Below are positions 10,127 through 20,331 of a DNA stretch of 21,005 bases, one piece after another. The stretch's first letter is position 1. Every line of letters begins with the position of its first letter. A program made the translations under genes and the position numbers. This DNA comes from Selaginella moellendorffii (taxonomy: Eukaryota > Streptophyta > Lycopodiopsida > Selaginellales > Selaginellaceae). The notes under the pieces are model-generated. The model ran no database searches and was not told the origin of the DNA. It saw only the letters and a list, made by a program, of their open reading frames with translations. Location: assembly GCF_000143415.4 (NCBI RefSeq), contig NW_003314389.1:152079-173083 (forward strand). The letters run 5' to 3'.

Positions 10127-12742
10127 CTTGATCGATTTTATACTACATTACGAAAATTAAACATAATTTTGCTGCACAAAGATGGAATGTAGTAGACAGA
10201 ATAGAAATTATACTTTAAATTTAAAAGTAAATAAAGTAGTGACTATAGAAAATAATATAATTCTATCATATATAGAAATATGATAGAAAATAACTTCAAT
10301 TCAATGAAATTCAATTCAATTCAATTGAAAAAATAGGTGAATTTGTAATTAAAATTGTAATTCTATTCCTTAAGCCTCTATCAAATCTCCAGCTATTTTA
10401 TCTTATAAAGTAGGTTTATTTTTATGAATAATCTTATGATACTTATTTCAGATTCATCAATTAATCTATTCACATAGAGTTGTTGGTTAGCTCATATATA
10501 CTCTAAGATCTGTGTAAAATCATAAAGTTATAATAATTTGTTTAAGACTAATAATGTGTTCTTTGGTACACGGAAAAAAAAAAAAAATATAATGGCGTAC
10601 AGATACAAATATGATTGAGACAACATTAGACACAATACAAAAGGAAACCATCTAAAAAATGTGATTCCTCATCCAAAAAATGTGATTTTAATATTATTAA
10701 ATTCAATCTATGAACCATTCTAAAATTTTCTGATATATTATGGTTTAGGACATAAACAATTATGTATCATCAATACCCTAATATCCAAGTATAACCTTAC
10801 TTTTGATTGAAACATTTTAGTCTCAATAACATTAACATTGTTATAATGCAATAAATTTAAATAAAAAAAGAAGCTTTAGAGATAATAAACTTAATTCATA
10901 TTAGCATTCTCTTTATATTAAAATATATCCATAAATAATCATAATGATAAATAATAAAATAATTTAACTTTTAATTAGTAATCTTAAAAGTATAAATATA
11001 AATATTGTTAATTGGGAGGATGTCAAATACAAATATAAAAAGAACATAAACTAAAAATATGCCATGTACTTATGGAGATTTTATTATATATACTTTTTTG
11101 AAAACATTTAATGGAAAGTATAAAATATATTAAAGTAGATTAGAAACAAATTAGTGTATATAACAATATCTTATATTCTAATTGAAAAGAGAGGACTTAA
11201 TAGTTCCAGCTATTTTTTCTGTATAATAATTTAATTTTTATCAGTAATCTAATGGTACTTATTAAAACATAAATTAAATTAAATCTCTAAATGAGTCATC
11301 TGGCCATGGGATTCCATAGTGAGTTATTCCATTTATAGAAAATCTAGGACTTCACTCAACAATCAAAGTTTTAAATGTTATATAATGTTATGAGTTTTAT
11401 TTATTATTTTATGATGTGTGCTGGTGATAGAGTCAATTCTAGATGGGATTTTTAATATATAGATTATATGATGTTTAAATATGCATGTTATCATTATGAA
11501 TATATTAAAAATTAAAATTACAATTACAACTCTTTGAAATTATTAAGACATTAGTAATAAACAAAATACTCCCAGTGTAGCTGGGGCTTTAATAACTAAT
11601 TTTCATTTCTCCCAGCATTGATAATGTTATTGCTATATATTAAATATAGTAACATATAAAAATATAATAATACCATTATTTAAGTGCTGGTTCTAACTTT
11701 ATTAAAAATATTAATCTTTTTTATAATTGATATCTGTTTACAATCATGTTCTCATATAGATAATAGCGGTTTTTAAAAAATTAATTGTAATTATATTTTG
11801 AACTGAAATTTTCTATATTTTTAGCTATATATAATTTAAAATCCATTGGCTAAAGACATTCTTGAATAAAATATTTGCAAGTTTTTATTAAAGATTTCAA
11901 AGTCATCACATCCATAAGCTTTTATAATCATAACTTCTAGCATGATATCACCTAAATATCATCTTCATAAAGTGTAGCTTATTATTTTCAAAATTATTCC
12001 TAACAATCTAGATATTTAATTGTGAGTTGTTCTACAAATTTGTAACCTGAATCTTTTGTCATGAGAACTTCATTTAGACCACTTTTTTTAAGATTTTAAC
12101 TTCTTATTTGTATAATAAAATTTCTATATTTTTCCTTCTCAAGTATTTTATCTCTTCATCATTTAAATTCCATAGTAGTTATCTTTAATATTATAAGGTA
12201 CAAAATGTCTTACACACTCTTGATTTATTGGTAAAGCATGTTCTATATTATTGGTGTATTAATACATTTTATTTTATAAAACAGCTAATAAAAGTATTTT
12301 CAAAAATATTATTTCTATATTTCCGAGAGGATTTGTTATTTTTTCATAAATGTGACATATAATTTTTCTCGATCTAGAAACCATTAACTTTTATTCTTTT
12401 AAATACTTAATTTACCATTTTGAACTAACAAGATATTTTCCTTATGTTCTGATAGCAATTGAGATAATACATATGCAGAAAAAATCTAGAGCAAGATCAA
12501 AAGACTTATGTAAACCATATGGTTTAACTATAGCAAATAAATCATTGTGTCAATATTAAGGCAAAAGATTAAACTCATGTAAAGCTGCTGGTAGATTAAA
12601 GTAAGGTTATGAGCAAGAAGACTAATTAAAAACATAAAAGACTTTGTTAATTTTTTAGATATTATTAAGAAATGGATTTGATATTTGTATGTTTATGAGA
12701 TATCTTATACCATATTAGATACTATGTCATATATGAGACATG

Positions 12743-13372
12743 AATTCATAGTTTTATCATTAAGCTTTAATACAGATTTGTCTTAATACAAACATTATAT
12801 CTCTGATGTAATTATTATATTTGGATGAAGATAAAAGAATATTAGTTTGATTTAGAATCTAGAATGTAAACTATTCTCCACTGTTGGCTTATGCGGTTTA
12901 ATATAAATATGGTAGCAAGCTAGATACATTTATTCATGTAAACCCGATAGATAATAGAAATTATATTATTATTTAGTAAAATATGAATGTTAGATGCATC
13001 ATTATAGTTCAGATAAAAAGAATTTAACTCAGTATGCAATTAAAATTAAAATTTCTCCAAACTAAGCTATTTGTTTTTTGGTAGTCTATGATTTTTTTGT
13101 TTTGTGAAAACTCATCTGCTTTTCAAGCAAGGCAAAAATCCTGCATGTGTGTTTAGGGTTGTGCACCTTTTTCATAAAGGCAATGAAACATCAAATTCAA
13201 ATTTATTGATGATAAAAAATGATCTTATCTTCCCCAACACTTGCATTATTATCTATTTGCATTATTGTGCATTTCTTTAGAGATGAATAGCTTTATATAC
13301 AATCCAAATTTCTAAAATTGTAAATTTATAAAAAGAAGATTTATTTATCTTGGGTATGCTATATCTCCCAGA
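12743..13372 (+). repeat. Dispersed AT-rich repeat, copy B
   Basis: Second copy of the repeat at 9464-10072, same orientation. It carries an extra segment of about 70 bases near 12830-12900 relative to copy A. Both copies end at CTCCCA after TATGCTATAT. Confidence 0.85.
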
Positions 13373-13962
13373 GATAAACTATATCAAGCTCTAAAATCAA
13401 GCTTTGGATACGAGAGCTTCTCTACCAAGAGTCTCAAAATATAATTGAAAGGGGGAATAATGCATGTTATTCATCATTTCTATTGTCACTTGAATATTCA
13501 CAACAGAATTATAACTTGAAATTTGGTAACACATTAATATATAACTAAGTTATAGATAATTTTAGTTTATAATTTAGATTTATTTAAAGCTCTAATCTAA
13601 ACAAAAATATTTTTAATTCAAAAATATAAAAAAATTAGAACATTAATAAAAAAATTATATATAAATACTACTCAAACCTAAATATACTTAACCCTAAGTA
13701 TCCTAAGACCTTTAACCAATTGCAAAAACTCTTGCTTAAAAACCTTTTTCCTTTAGTTAAACTTTTTTGTATCATCTAGTGAGTCATTCTTTTTGGTTGC
13801 ATATAATCTACCATTCTTCCTTGGAAACTCACAATGTAAATTTTATATCACTATATTAAACAATGGAGAGTCGTGACTTTTGGGATCATAAAAAATTTCA
13901 ATTGTCGTTTAGGGCGCGTGACCACAAGGAGAGAGCATTGATCATCGCTTGCGGGAAGGTTC

Positions 13963-13980
13963 TGTGTGTGTGTGTGTGTG
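13963..13980 (+). repeat. (TG)9 microsatellite
   Basis: Nine perfect TG units just upstream of the second SDR fragment, at the right edge of the AT-rich block. Confidence 0.95.
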
Positions 13981-14038
13981 TCGTGAGATGAGCATAGAGC
14001 ATGGAGAAGGCAAGATTTGGTTGCCCATGCATGATTAG

Positions 14039-14583
14039 GCCGAAGGAGTTGACATCACAGCCAACGCTGTTCATCCGGGGTTTATAATGACACCTTTGGG
14101 TACACATTCTACATAGTGAGTTTCTCTCTTTGCATCGTCATTGTTTTCAGGTACTTATATGGAGCTTTAATCTTCAGGCAGGGGTTCTCAAGTTCTTCTC
14201 CAGCTTCCTCTGGAAAAATGTGCCACAGGTAAGAAGAATTCTCCCAATTATCTGGAAATTTCGTGACTAATACGTGATCAATCTCTCAGGGCACTAAAAA
14301 AGTGGCACAGGTAAGAAAAATTCTCCCAATTATCTGGAAGTTTTTCGTGACTAATATGTGATCGATCTCTCAAGGCGCTGCTACAATGTGCTACACGGCT
14401 TTACATCCAAGCCTCAAGGACGTCACCAGGCAATACTTCATGGATTCCAACAAATCCAACTGTAGCGCTTATGGCAGAGATCCCGAGCTCACTCACAAGC
14501 TATGGACCTTCTCCCAGGAGCTTATAGACAAGCATTCTCCGTCCTAAAGGTAAAAGGTTGATGGTGCTAGAGACCGAGCAAGC
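14039..14583 (+). pseudogene. SDR pseudogene fragment, copy 2
   Basis: A second copy of the last two exons of the SDR pseudogene at 8228-8690. It begins at an intact acceptor (TTAG at 14035-14038) with AEGVDITANAVHPGFIMTPL, and runs through FLKFFSSFLWKNVPQ, GAATMCYTALHPSLKDV and LIDKHS to TAA at 14545; homology continues to about 14583. Upstream exons are absent, so the duplicate is 5'-truncated near the start of this exon. Lesions differ from copy 1: several bases are lost after TPL (near 14095), giving a frameshift and stop, and the intron with its exon edge is tandemly duplicated (14213-14379). Where copy 1 lacks a C in His-Pro-Gly and has a dead acceptor, this copy is intact. Confidence 0.86.
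14213..14379 (+). repeat. Tandem duplication of an intron with its exon edge (about 82 bp x2)
   Basis: The sequence AAAAATGTGCCACAG|GTAAG...CTCTCAG appears twice in a row, offset by 82 bp, where copy 1 of the SDR has it once (8411-8481). Both units have GTAAG donors. The first ends in CTCTCAG and the second in CTCTCAAG. Between the introns lie 21 bases (14290-14310) in frame with the flanking exon. Confidence 0.88.
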
Positions 14584-14584
14584 T

Positions 14585-14614
14585 TTCGGTTACTCATGGA
14601 ACTTTGATCTTCAC
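14585..14614 (+). repeat. Extra 30-bp SDR-derived fragment
   Basis: TTTCGGTTACTCATGGAACT and the following bases repeat positions 8337-8366 of SDR copy 1 with one mismatch. They sit just after the end of copy 2, out of order relative to the gene. This is a third, tiny piece from the same locus. Confidence 0.8.
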
Positions 14615-14905
14615 TATAATCCACAGCTCTAAACAGCTTGTTGAAGTTTGAGAGGACCAGTGAGAAAGATGATGCTCAACTTGGCGGTTAATCATTGCTC
14701 CCGCCTGAATTATGGCAAGAAAGCAGCAACCAAGTGGCTTTACAATCACCACTCGCAAAACATACACGAGTTTGAGGTGCTTGCAGTTTTCGGCCACATC
14801 AAGCACCGAGACAGTGAGATTGAATGGATTCACACTATCATCAGCCAGCAACCTCTCCCTTTTCAGCTTCATGGATTCCACAGCAAGTTCTTTTTTGTAC
14901 AAAAT
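14615..14905 (-). pseudogene. Unidentified exon-like fragment, minus strand
   Basis: The minus strand from about 14905 reads YENFILYKKELAVESMKLKR, then DDSVNPFNLTVSVLDVAENC and KHLK. This has normal protein-like composition and ends near a possible donor (CTC|GTGTAT). After a TTCAG acceptor, AGAMINRQVEHH.. follows in the same long frame (102 codons, 14594-14902). I do not recognise the family. There is no start or end signal, and the neighbours are pseudogenes, so it is probably an exon fragment of a lost gene. It could also be an exon of an intact gene too small for me to link to others. Confidence 0.42.
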
Positions 14906-14935
14906 AAAGTTCTCATAATCTTGTGGAAACGATGA

Positions 14936-15465
14936 TGCTTGTGCGCATGAATTGCTTGCTTTTGGCTTATGTCCAATATGGGTAATATCACGTACAATGA
15001 CTGGGCAAGACCGCCGGGTCCAAGAACTATGCTGTGGTTATGGTGCAATTAGAAAATGTGTAATCCTGGTGGCTGTCACTCCCGGGAGGTAAACCCATCA
15101 ACAGATATGTACGGTGAGAAAACGTGGATTTTGCATCAAGAAATGTGCAAGAAGAAACAATTCAGAAGAGTGACCTGAAAATACAAGGAATCTCTATTCT
15201 ATTGTGCTATTGCTACATTTGCTTGAATACAAAGAAAAACCTCTTACCAATAAGAAACATCTTGCCATAACGATCTACAACAGATCTATGCTATTCTACT
15301 TTACTGAAAACTAGAGAACATGCACTAGCTTATGAACAATGGAAATATAAATTTGGAATACTGGGAATGGGTCGCAAGAGAAAGTAAAAAAATGTGGATG
15401 TCATTAGGTGATGTGATTGTAGAAGATGTTACTTGTAATAAAGAAGAATAAACATTCCAGATGCT
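14936..15465. other. Intergenic region before the PPR pseudogene
   Basis: No gene, tRNA or repeat is recognisable. Base composition is mixed, with a GC-richer patch at 15000-15110 (GACCGCCGGGTCC, CTCCCGGGAGG) that I could not assign to any RNA. Confidence 0.5.
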
Positions 15466-16887
15466 ATGGCTTTAGTTTCTGTGTCGAAGGCCTGTCTCGG
15501 CTTGGTGGCCAAGGAAGGGGCCGTGAAGGTTGATGGAAAGCTGGTCAAGCTCAAATGCTTGGAGAGAACACTGGCTCTTCATGGAGACTCCAGAAACTAC
15601 TTTAAGATGGACGTGATCTTGGCGAGCACCTTAGTCGACGCTTACACGCGAAGTGGAAGCCTGATGGATGCTCGAAGAGTTTTCGACCAGATGTGCTCGC
15701 ACGACGTCATGTCGTGGACTTCGCTGGTTCAGGCCTGTGTTGATTGTAGAGAGGAAGACAAGGCACTAGAGCTGTTCCAACGTATGCAATGCGAGGGGCA
15801 ATGCGCTCACGCCTTCGAGCATTGTCACAGCAGAACTCAAGGCTTGCATCCGCGTCGCTGCAAGGGAAGAGGCCACTCAGGTGGATGGAAAGGCTGTCAA
15901 AGTTTCGTCACTGGAGAAAGGGATTGCTATCCATTGCCAGGGATCCAAACTCCTTCGACACTGGGACTTCGTTTTGGCCAGCAAGATGTACGCCAAGTGT
16001 GGGAGTCTGGTGGACGCCCAGCGAGTTTTCGACAGCATGCCACACCGTGGTGTAGTCTCGTGGACAGTGCTCATGTCAGGGTACGTGGACTGTGGTGAGC
16101 TCTTTGGGGGAATGAAACTGAAACTCGGTCAGGCCAGATGCTCGAGTCTTTGTCCCCGTGCTCAAGGGAAGCTCTTCTGTGGGATCGCTGGAAGTCACTA
16201 AAGCCATTGCTGGGGAAGTATACAGATATGGAGCCGAGAAAGACGTTGTGCTCTCCAATAGCATGGTGGACGTGTTTGGAAAAGCCAGAAGTATGAATGA
16301 CGCACAGCAGACGTTTGATGCAGCTCAGACTCGAGATCTGATAGCATGAAACGCTGGATACAGCCGCCAGGGCGACGCCGAGAAGGTCCTGGATGTCTTT
16401 CACCGTGCTGTGGACAACGAAGGAGTTGAGCCGGACAGTGTGACGCTGCTGTGCGTCCTCGCTGCGTGCAGCCACGCCGGCATGGTGACTAGAGGCAGGA
16501 AGTACTTCGAGGCAATTCGAACTATGGAGTGAGTCCGAGGTGTGAGCACCGGGTGTGCGTGGTAGACATGCTCGGTCGGGCCAACCAGCTATGCGAGGCA
16601 CTGGCAATGGTGACTAGCATGGGCTCAGAAGCGAGTGCGCTCACTTGGAGGACACTCCTGGCTGCTTGCCGGACGTGGAGAGATGTGGAGACCGGAAAGG
16701 TGGCGTTCAATCACTCGTGAAGATTGACGACAGAGACACGGCAGCCTACTCTCTCATGTCCAACCTGCTTGGGAGCGTCGGATTGTGGGACGAGCAGTCA
16801 CGGCTCCTGCGAAGTCAAGAGGAACTCTTCGCCCAGCAGCAGGCAGTGGCATCCTACATCGACTGCGGAGGATTGGTGAAAGAGTGA
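15466..16887 (+). pseudogene. PLS-class PPR protein pseudogene
   Basis: Intronless PPR gene of the PLS type, whose members bind and edit or process organellar RNA. Segments: VDGKLVKLKCLERTLALH, TLVDAYTRSGSLMDARRVFDQM, DVMSWTSLVQACVDC, ALELFQRMQ; a second module with ELKACIRVAAREEATQVDGK, LEKGIAIH, MYAKCGSLVDAQRVFDSM, VSWTVLMSGYVDCGE; then NSMVDVFGKARSMNDAQQTFD, PDSVTLLCVLAACSHAGM, VVDMLGRANQL and an E-motif-like YSLMSNLLGSVGLWDEQSRL. Lesions: one extra G in GGGG at 15795-15798; in-frame losses after VLAS and after YVDCGE; frameshift near 16127; TGA at 16347-16349 replacing an expected Trp; frameshifts near 16527 and 16710. The N-terminal repeats and any DYW domain are missing. The module spacing resembles the large Selaginella PPR families. 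Confidence 0.9.
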
Positions 16888-17960
16888 GGAAGGCCCGTGC
16901 TTGTCTTGCCGAGAAAACAAGCGTCAGTCCGACACTACCGCGCGTGCCGCCAATTGAAGGGATGCGAGCTCATCCGCGAGAAAGCACTTCCACTGGCAAG
17001 AGACACCATCCGGGACCTCCTCAACCTTATCCTTGGCATGAATGAAGTAATCAAGCAGCGTTTTGTCACGAGATTTGCAAGGCATCGCTGCTCGATTGAT
17101 GGACCCAAGAGCGTGGAGGAATCTGGTCTCCGGTGCCATCCTCTTCGGCACCGGCAGCAAGCTTTACCTTCTTGGCAGTGATGGTTTTTTCCTTTCTTTA
17201 TAACTTCATCTTTTTCGAGATGTTTTTCTGATGTACCTTTAATATCAACTTTGGAGCCTGATTATTGGAGGATCTGCTACACAATGAACAAGAATATTAC
17301 TCCTGTGAATTCTTGTGCCAGCACTTTACAGGATTTCTTATTTATTGAGTTGGTATCAATTTAGTCCCAAAGTGCAATTCATTTTGGATTTGTTGCCAAT
17401 GTAATGGTGCACATTCAAAGTGTATAAGACTAAAATGGCAAGTATCTATTAAGGTAAATATCTTTAGCACTACTGTGGAGATTTGTTTGAAAACTAATGT
17501 GAGCAAAAGAATGACCATAGAATATGTGAACTTGATGATAGTCTATCTACTACTGGCAATTCCTGTCATATGATTTCTTGTGTTCTTGTAACTACTGTTA
17601 GTAGGGCAGTGAGACAAAACAACAAAACAAAAAAAAACAAACAAAAAAAAACAAAACATGGGTTTAATGTCAGAGAATGAAAATGGTAAATGTGAGCAAC
17701 ACCCTTGGTAAGATGGAAAAACAATGCATACATTGTACCTTTTTTTTTAATGAAGGACAGTGTTTTTAATTGTAATTGTGATGCGAGAATAGCAACTGAA
17801 AAATCACATCCTTTTCAATGCTTTATCCAAAGACTGTTAATTTTAAATATTTAATACAAAATTATAGTAGTGCAGCATCAAACATCAAAGAGATTGTAGT
17901 AGGTGGCCCTAATTATTTTAAGATATATGGACAAATTTAACATAATATTGGAAGTTTCAA
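16888..17960. other. Region downstream of the PPR pseudogene
   Basis: The first 300 bases stay GC-rich and contain overlapping open frames of 78-94 codons, none matching a DYW domain or another family I know. A short frame at 17098-17208 reads MDPRAWRNLVSGAILFGTGS then KLYLLGSDGFF; it is suggestive of a small protein end but unassigned. From 17180 on, composition is AT-rich intergenic with no gene. Confidence 0.45.
17611..17657 (+). repeat. A-rich (CAAAA)n tract
   Basis: About 47 bases of CAAAA/CAAAAAAAA units, low complexity. It could be an eroded poly(A) tail of a retroposed copy, but no target-site duplication is visible. Confidence 0.8.
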
Positions 17961-17963
17961 ACC

Positions 17964-18140
17964 AAATAATGAAAAATAGTCACAATTATATATTTGGATA
18001 CTGCTCGAGCAACAGAAATAAGAATAAAAAACAAACACAACTCTAAGTGCAATGAGCAACTAATGCGTGATCTTGATAAATTATTAAAAGAGATAAATCC
18101 CTATGCTAATGCATTCATAAACAAACCTACAACCTTCTTG
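17964..18140 (+). mobile_element. Helitron-type protein remnant
   Basis: The plus-strand frame reads IIYLDTARATEIRIKNKHNS, then KCNEQLMRDLDKLLKEINPYANAF. The layout LDT..ATEIR-N..N..CN..L..DL..LL.EINPYA.AF matches the region upstream of, or at the start of, the Helitron helicase-like domain in plant Helitron Rep/helicase proteins. The similarity fades after about 18140, and an in-frame stop occurs at 18249-18251. Rep (HUH) motifs, helicase motifs and Helitron ends (5'-TC, 3' hairpin-CTRR) are not seen, so this is a fragment. The assignment is from memory of the family. Confidence 0.6.
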
Positions 18141-18383
18141 AATGTCAAAGGGTCAGGACTGGTAATGACCACAAAGATAGTTCAGTCAATTGACCATTTT
18201 AACCTCGTACATTTTGATATGGTATGTTCGATTCTTGATGGAACACAATGATTGACTACTTTTGTAAACAAATATTTTTGTACTCGCATGTTATTAGTTT
18301 TTATTCTTTCCATGGTTGATCCACAAGGGACCTTTTTCTCCTGTAGACCACATGTCAGAAACAGGATTCAACAAATCTTATTC

Positions 18384-20201
18384 TCACCTGCGCCTAACGT
18401 TAATGGGCAGGCCAGCTTTTGGTATATGTATGGGTGCAAAATCTGATCCATCAGGAGCTCCACAATGTTCACACCTGGAAACAGGTTCAAAACCAGAAGC
18501 CCTTCACCCGTCATACCTATATCTCAGGGTAAAGTGATGCACGAACACGAGAAGCTCAAGATTTGCGAGTTCTCGTCCCATGCAGACGTGTGCACCGTTT
18601 CCAAATGGCGTAAATGTGTACGGTTTTGGTGCCACCTAACAATTTGTGTTGAGCACTAACATTTTGAGCATCTCGTACTCGTTACCTTGAACCTAGAAGT
18701 ATCAAACTCTTCTGGGTTTGGATGGTATTCAGGGCTGAGGTGAAACACCCAGTGTGCAACTAGAAGCCGCCAGCCCTTGGGAAATATGAAACCTGGGAAA
18801 GACAAACAGAATCTGGTAAATGTGATGTTTGTGGATGGATAGTATTCAGTTAGACCTCCATATTCAACATCTTCAACGATTTCTCTGTAGGAGAAATCAG
18901 TCAAATTTGCGACTCGCAGAGTCTCTTTGACGACCTGATGATAAAGGTAAGTCCAAAGTTGTCCACGTCATGCACTTACTCGAATTGACAAAGGCATCTG
19001 GTCAGTAATATCAGACCACGTGAGGGTCTCTTTGGGAAATGACTTCTTTTGCTGAATAATTTCATGCTCAGCCTGCCAAGCAAATATGTGATGGCTTTTA
19101 ATGGCTGGCATATCTTCTTACAGTAACATCCTCCAAAAGCTTTGGGTGGTCCATTAAATTTTTCAGCGTCCAGGTCAATGCTGCAGCAACAGTATCATGC
19201 CCAGCAAAAAGTAAAGTTAAAATGTTGTCATGAATATCTTTGGAACTGAGCTTTGTGCCATCTTCATCCTCAACATCCATCAGTATCCCAAGAATGTCAC
19301 TCTGGGGCCGCCTTTCCAGCCTTCGCCAGCTTATAATCTTATCTATAAGTGCACAGGCCTTTTTCCTGCTGTCCTGAATACAAACCTGAGGCTGTTCAGT
19401 GCGTCTTTCGTTTTCAGTACCTTTAGAGCCTTGTGGTAATTTGTTCCGGGTATGTTGATTGGCAACGAGCTCACACCACGAACCAGATGTTCACACGCTT
19501 TCGACAATTCCTCCTTCTCATGCTGTGGGGCAGCTCCTATTATAAACTCCATCGCGACTTTAAATGCGTACTGTAATATGAGACACTTATGACAGTAAGT
19601 TGGCATCTCAACATACTAGTCAGGTAAAAACTGACTTGCTTTGCCTCGTCTAAAGCGTTTATAGATCTTCCTTCCCATGTCTGCATCACCATTAGCGCCA
19701 GCTCCTCAATAAGAGGAATAGAAGAAGGAAGGGTCTCTGGGAGAAGTGGGCGATGCATAAGCTTCCTTAATCTATGATGCAGTTTATGATTTTGGTAGCC
19801 AAAGAAAGACTCTCCAAGAAGTTTTTCAACTATTGGCAATCCACGTTGGCGGAAACAAGCTGCCTGGTCAACAAGAACGAATTTTGCAGCTTCCGGAGTC
19901 GTTATAACAATCGAAGGATGTCCAAACAAGTGAGTTTTGAAAACCCTCCCATATCTGCATGTAGAAATATGAAAACCAGTTTTTTCGTTTAGAGTTCAAA
20001 CCTCTGCATCCTGTAAACATAAAAATCGTGTTGGTGGACTTTGAGGCTGATATTTTCTCCGACGAAAGGTACCCCAAGTGATCCTGGAGGAACTTTTAGT
20101 CCCTTGAAGGGTAATCTTAGGCGATAGAGCAGAGGTAATACAACAGCAGTGGCTACAACCAGAGATACAACAGCCCATACCACCTCTGACTCTCTATCCA
20201 T
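18384..20201 (-). CDS. Cytochrome P450, CYP85 clan (complete, nine exons)
   Basis: Heme-thiolate monooxygenase, presumably ER-anchored and fed by NADPH-P450 reductase. My exon model (minus strand): 20201-20002, 19954-19636, 19570-19421, 19373-19122, 19072-18980, 18934-18856, 18792-18686, 18635-18517, 18474-18384. All introns are GT-AG, 42-65 bp, and the frame is kept to TGA, giving 469 aa, normal for the family. Residues 8-26 form the membrane anchor; PPGSLGVPFVGE is the proline hinge (38-49); AGHDT (280-284) is the I-helix oxygen site; ETLR (342-345) the K-helix; FDTSRF (394-399) the PERF-type motif; FGNGAHVCMG (411-420) the heme loop with Cys418. His replaces the usual Arg in that loop, as in CYP707A. 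An in-frame ATG at 20282 would add 27 residues but bury the anchor, so 20201 is preferred. The sequence resembles CYP707/CYP716/CYP733 members that act on terpenoids or hormones; the substrate is unknown. Confidence 0.93.
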
Positions 20202-20331
20202 TTGTTCTTCTATTTTTTGGCTTCCTAGAACTCTGTCAGTCGCCAGAAGGGCAGGAAATATGTTCAGAAAGACGCGCCTCATGGGTTAGGTTTTGTTAAT
20301 TCATTAGCCTGACATTAATGAGTATAAGCAA
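20202..20331 (-). promoter_or_regulatory. 130-bp spacer between formin and P450
   Basis: This short gap must hold the formin 3' UTR and polyadenylation signal as well as the P450 promoter and 5' UTR, unless the transcripts overlap. I see no convincing TATA box; parts of either transcript may extend into the neighbour's coding region. Confidence 0.5.

Larger units (their letters stand above)
9405..13860. other. AT-rich gene-free block (centre)
   Basis: About 4.5 kb of very AT-rich sequence (roughly 80% by eye) with no ORF of note. It starts abruptly inside the ALDH pseudogene and ends where mixed-composition DNA resumes near 13860. It holds two copies of a roughly 600-bp diverged direct repeat, a CTCCCAG hairpin motif near 11570, a poly(A) run at 10574-10587 and a perfect inverted repeat at 10083-10126. 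No coding remnant is recognisable. Old, point-mutated transposons are the likeliest content. Confidence 0.7.

Noticed and set aside
15000-15110. GC-rich patch possibly containing a small structured RNA
   Set aside because: No tRNA arms, rRNA core or snoRNA boxes could be fitted.
16071-16607. 178-codon minus-strand ORF
   Set aside because: Antisense shadow of the PPR pseudogene; the product has no recognisable domain.
17098-17208. Short plus-strand frame starting MDPRAWRNLVSGAILFGTGS
   Set aside because: Looks protein-like, but it is only about 36 codons, with no splice links or family match; mentioned only as part of the downstream region.
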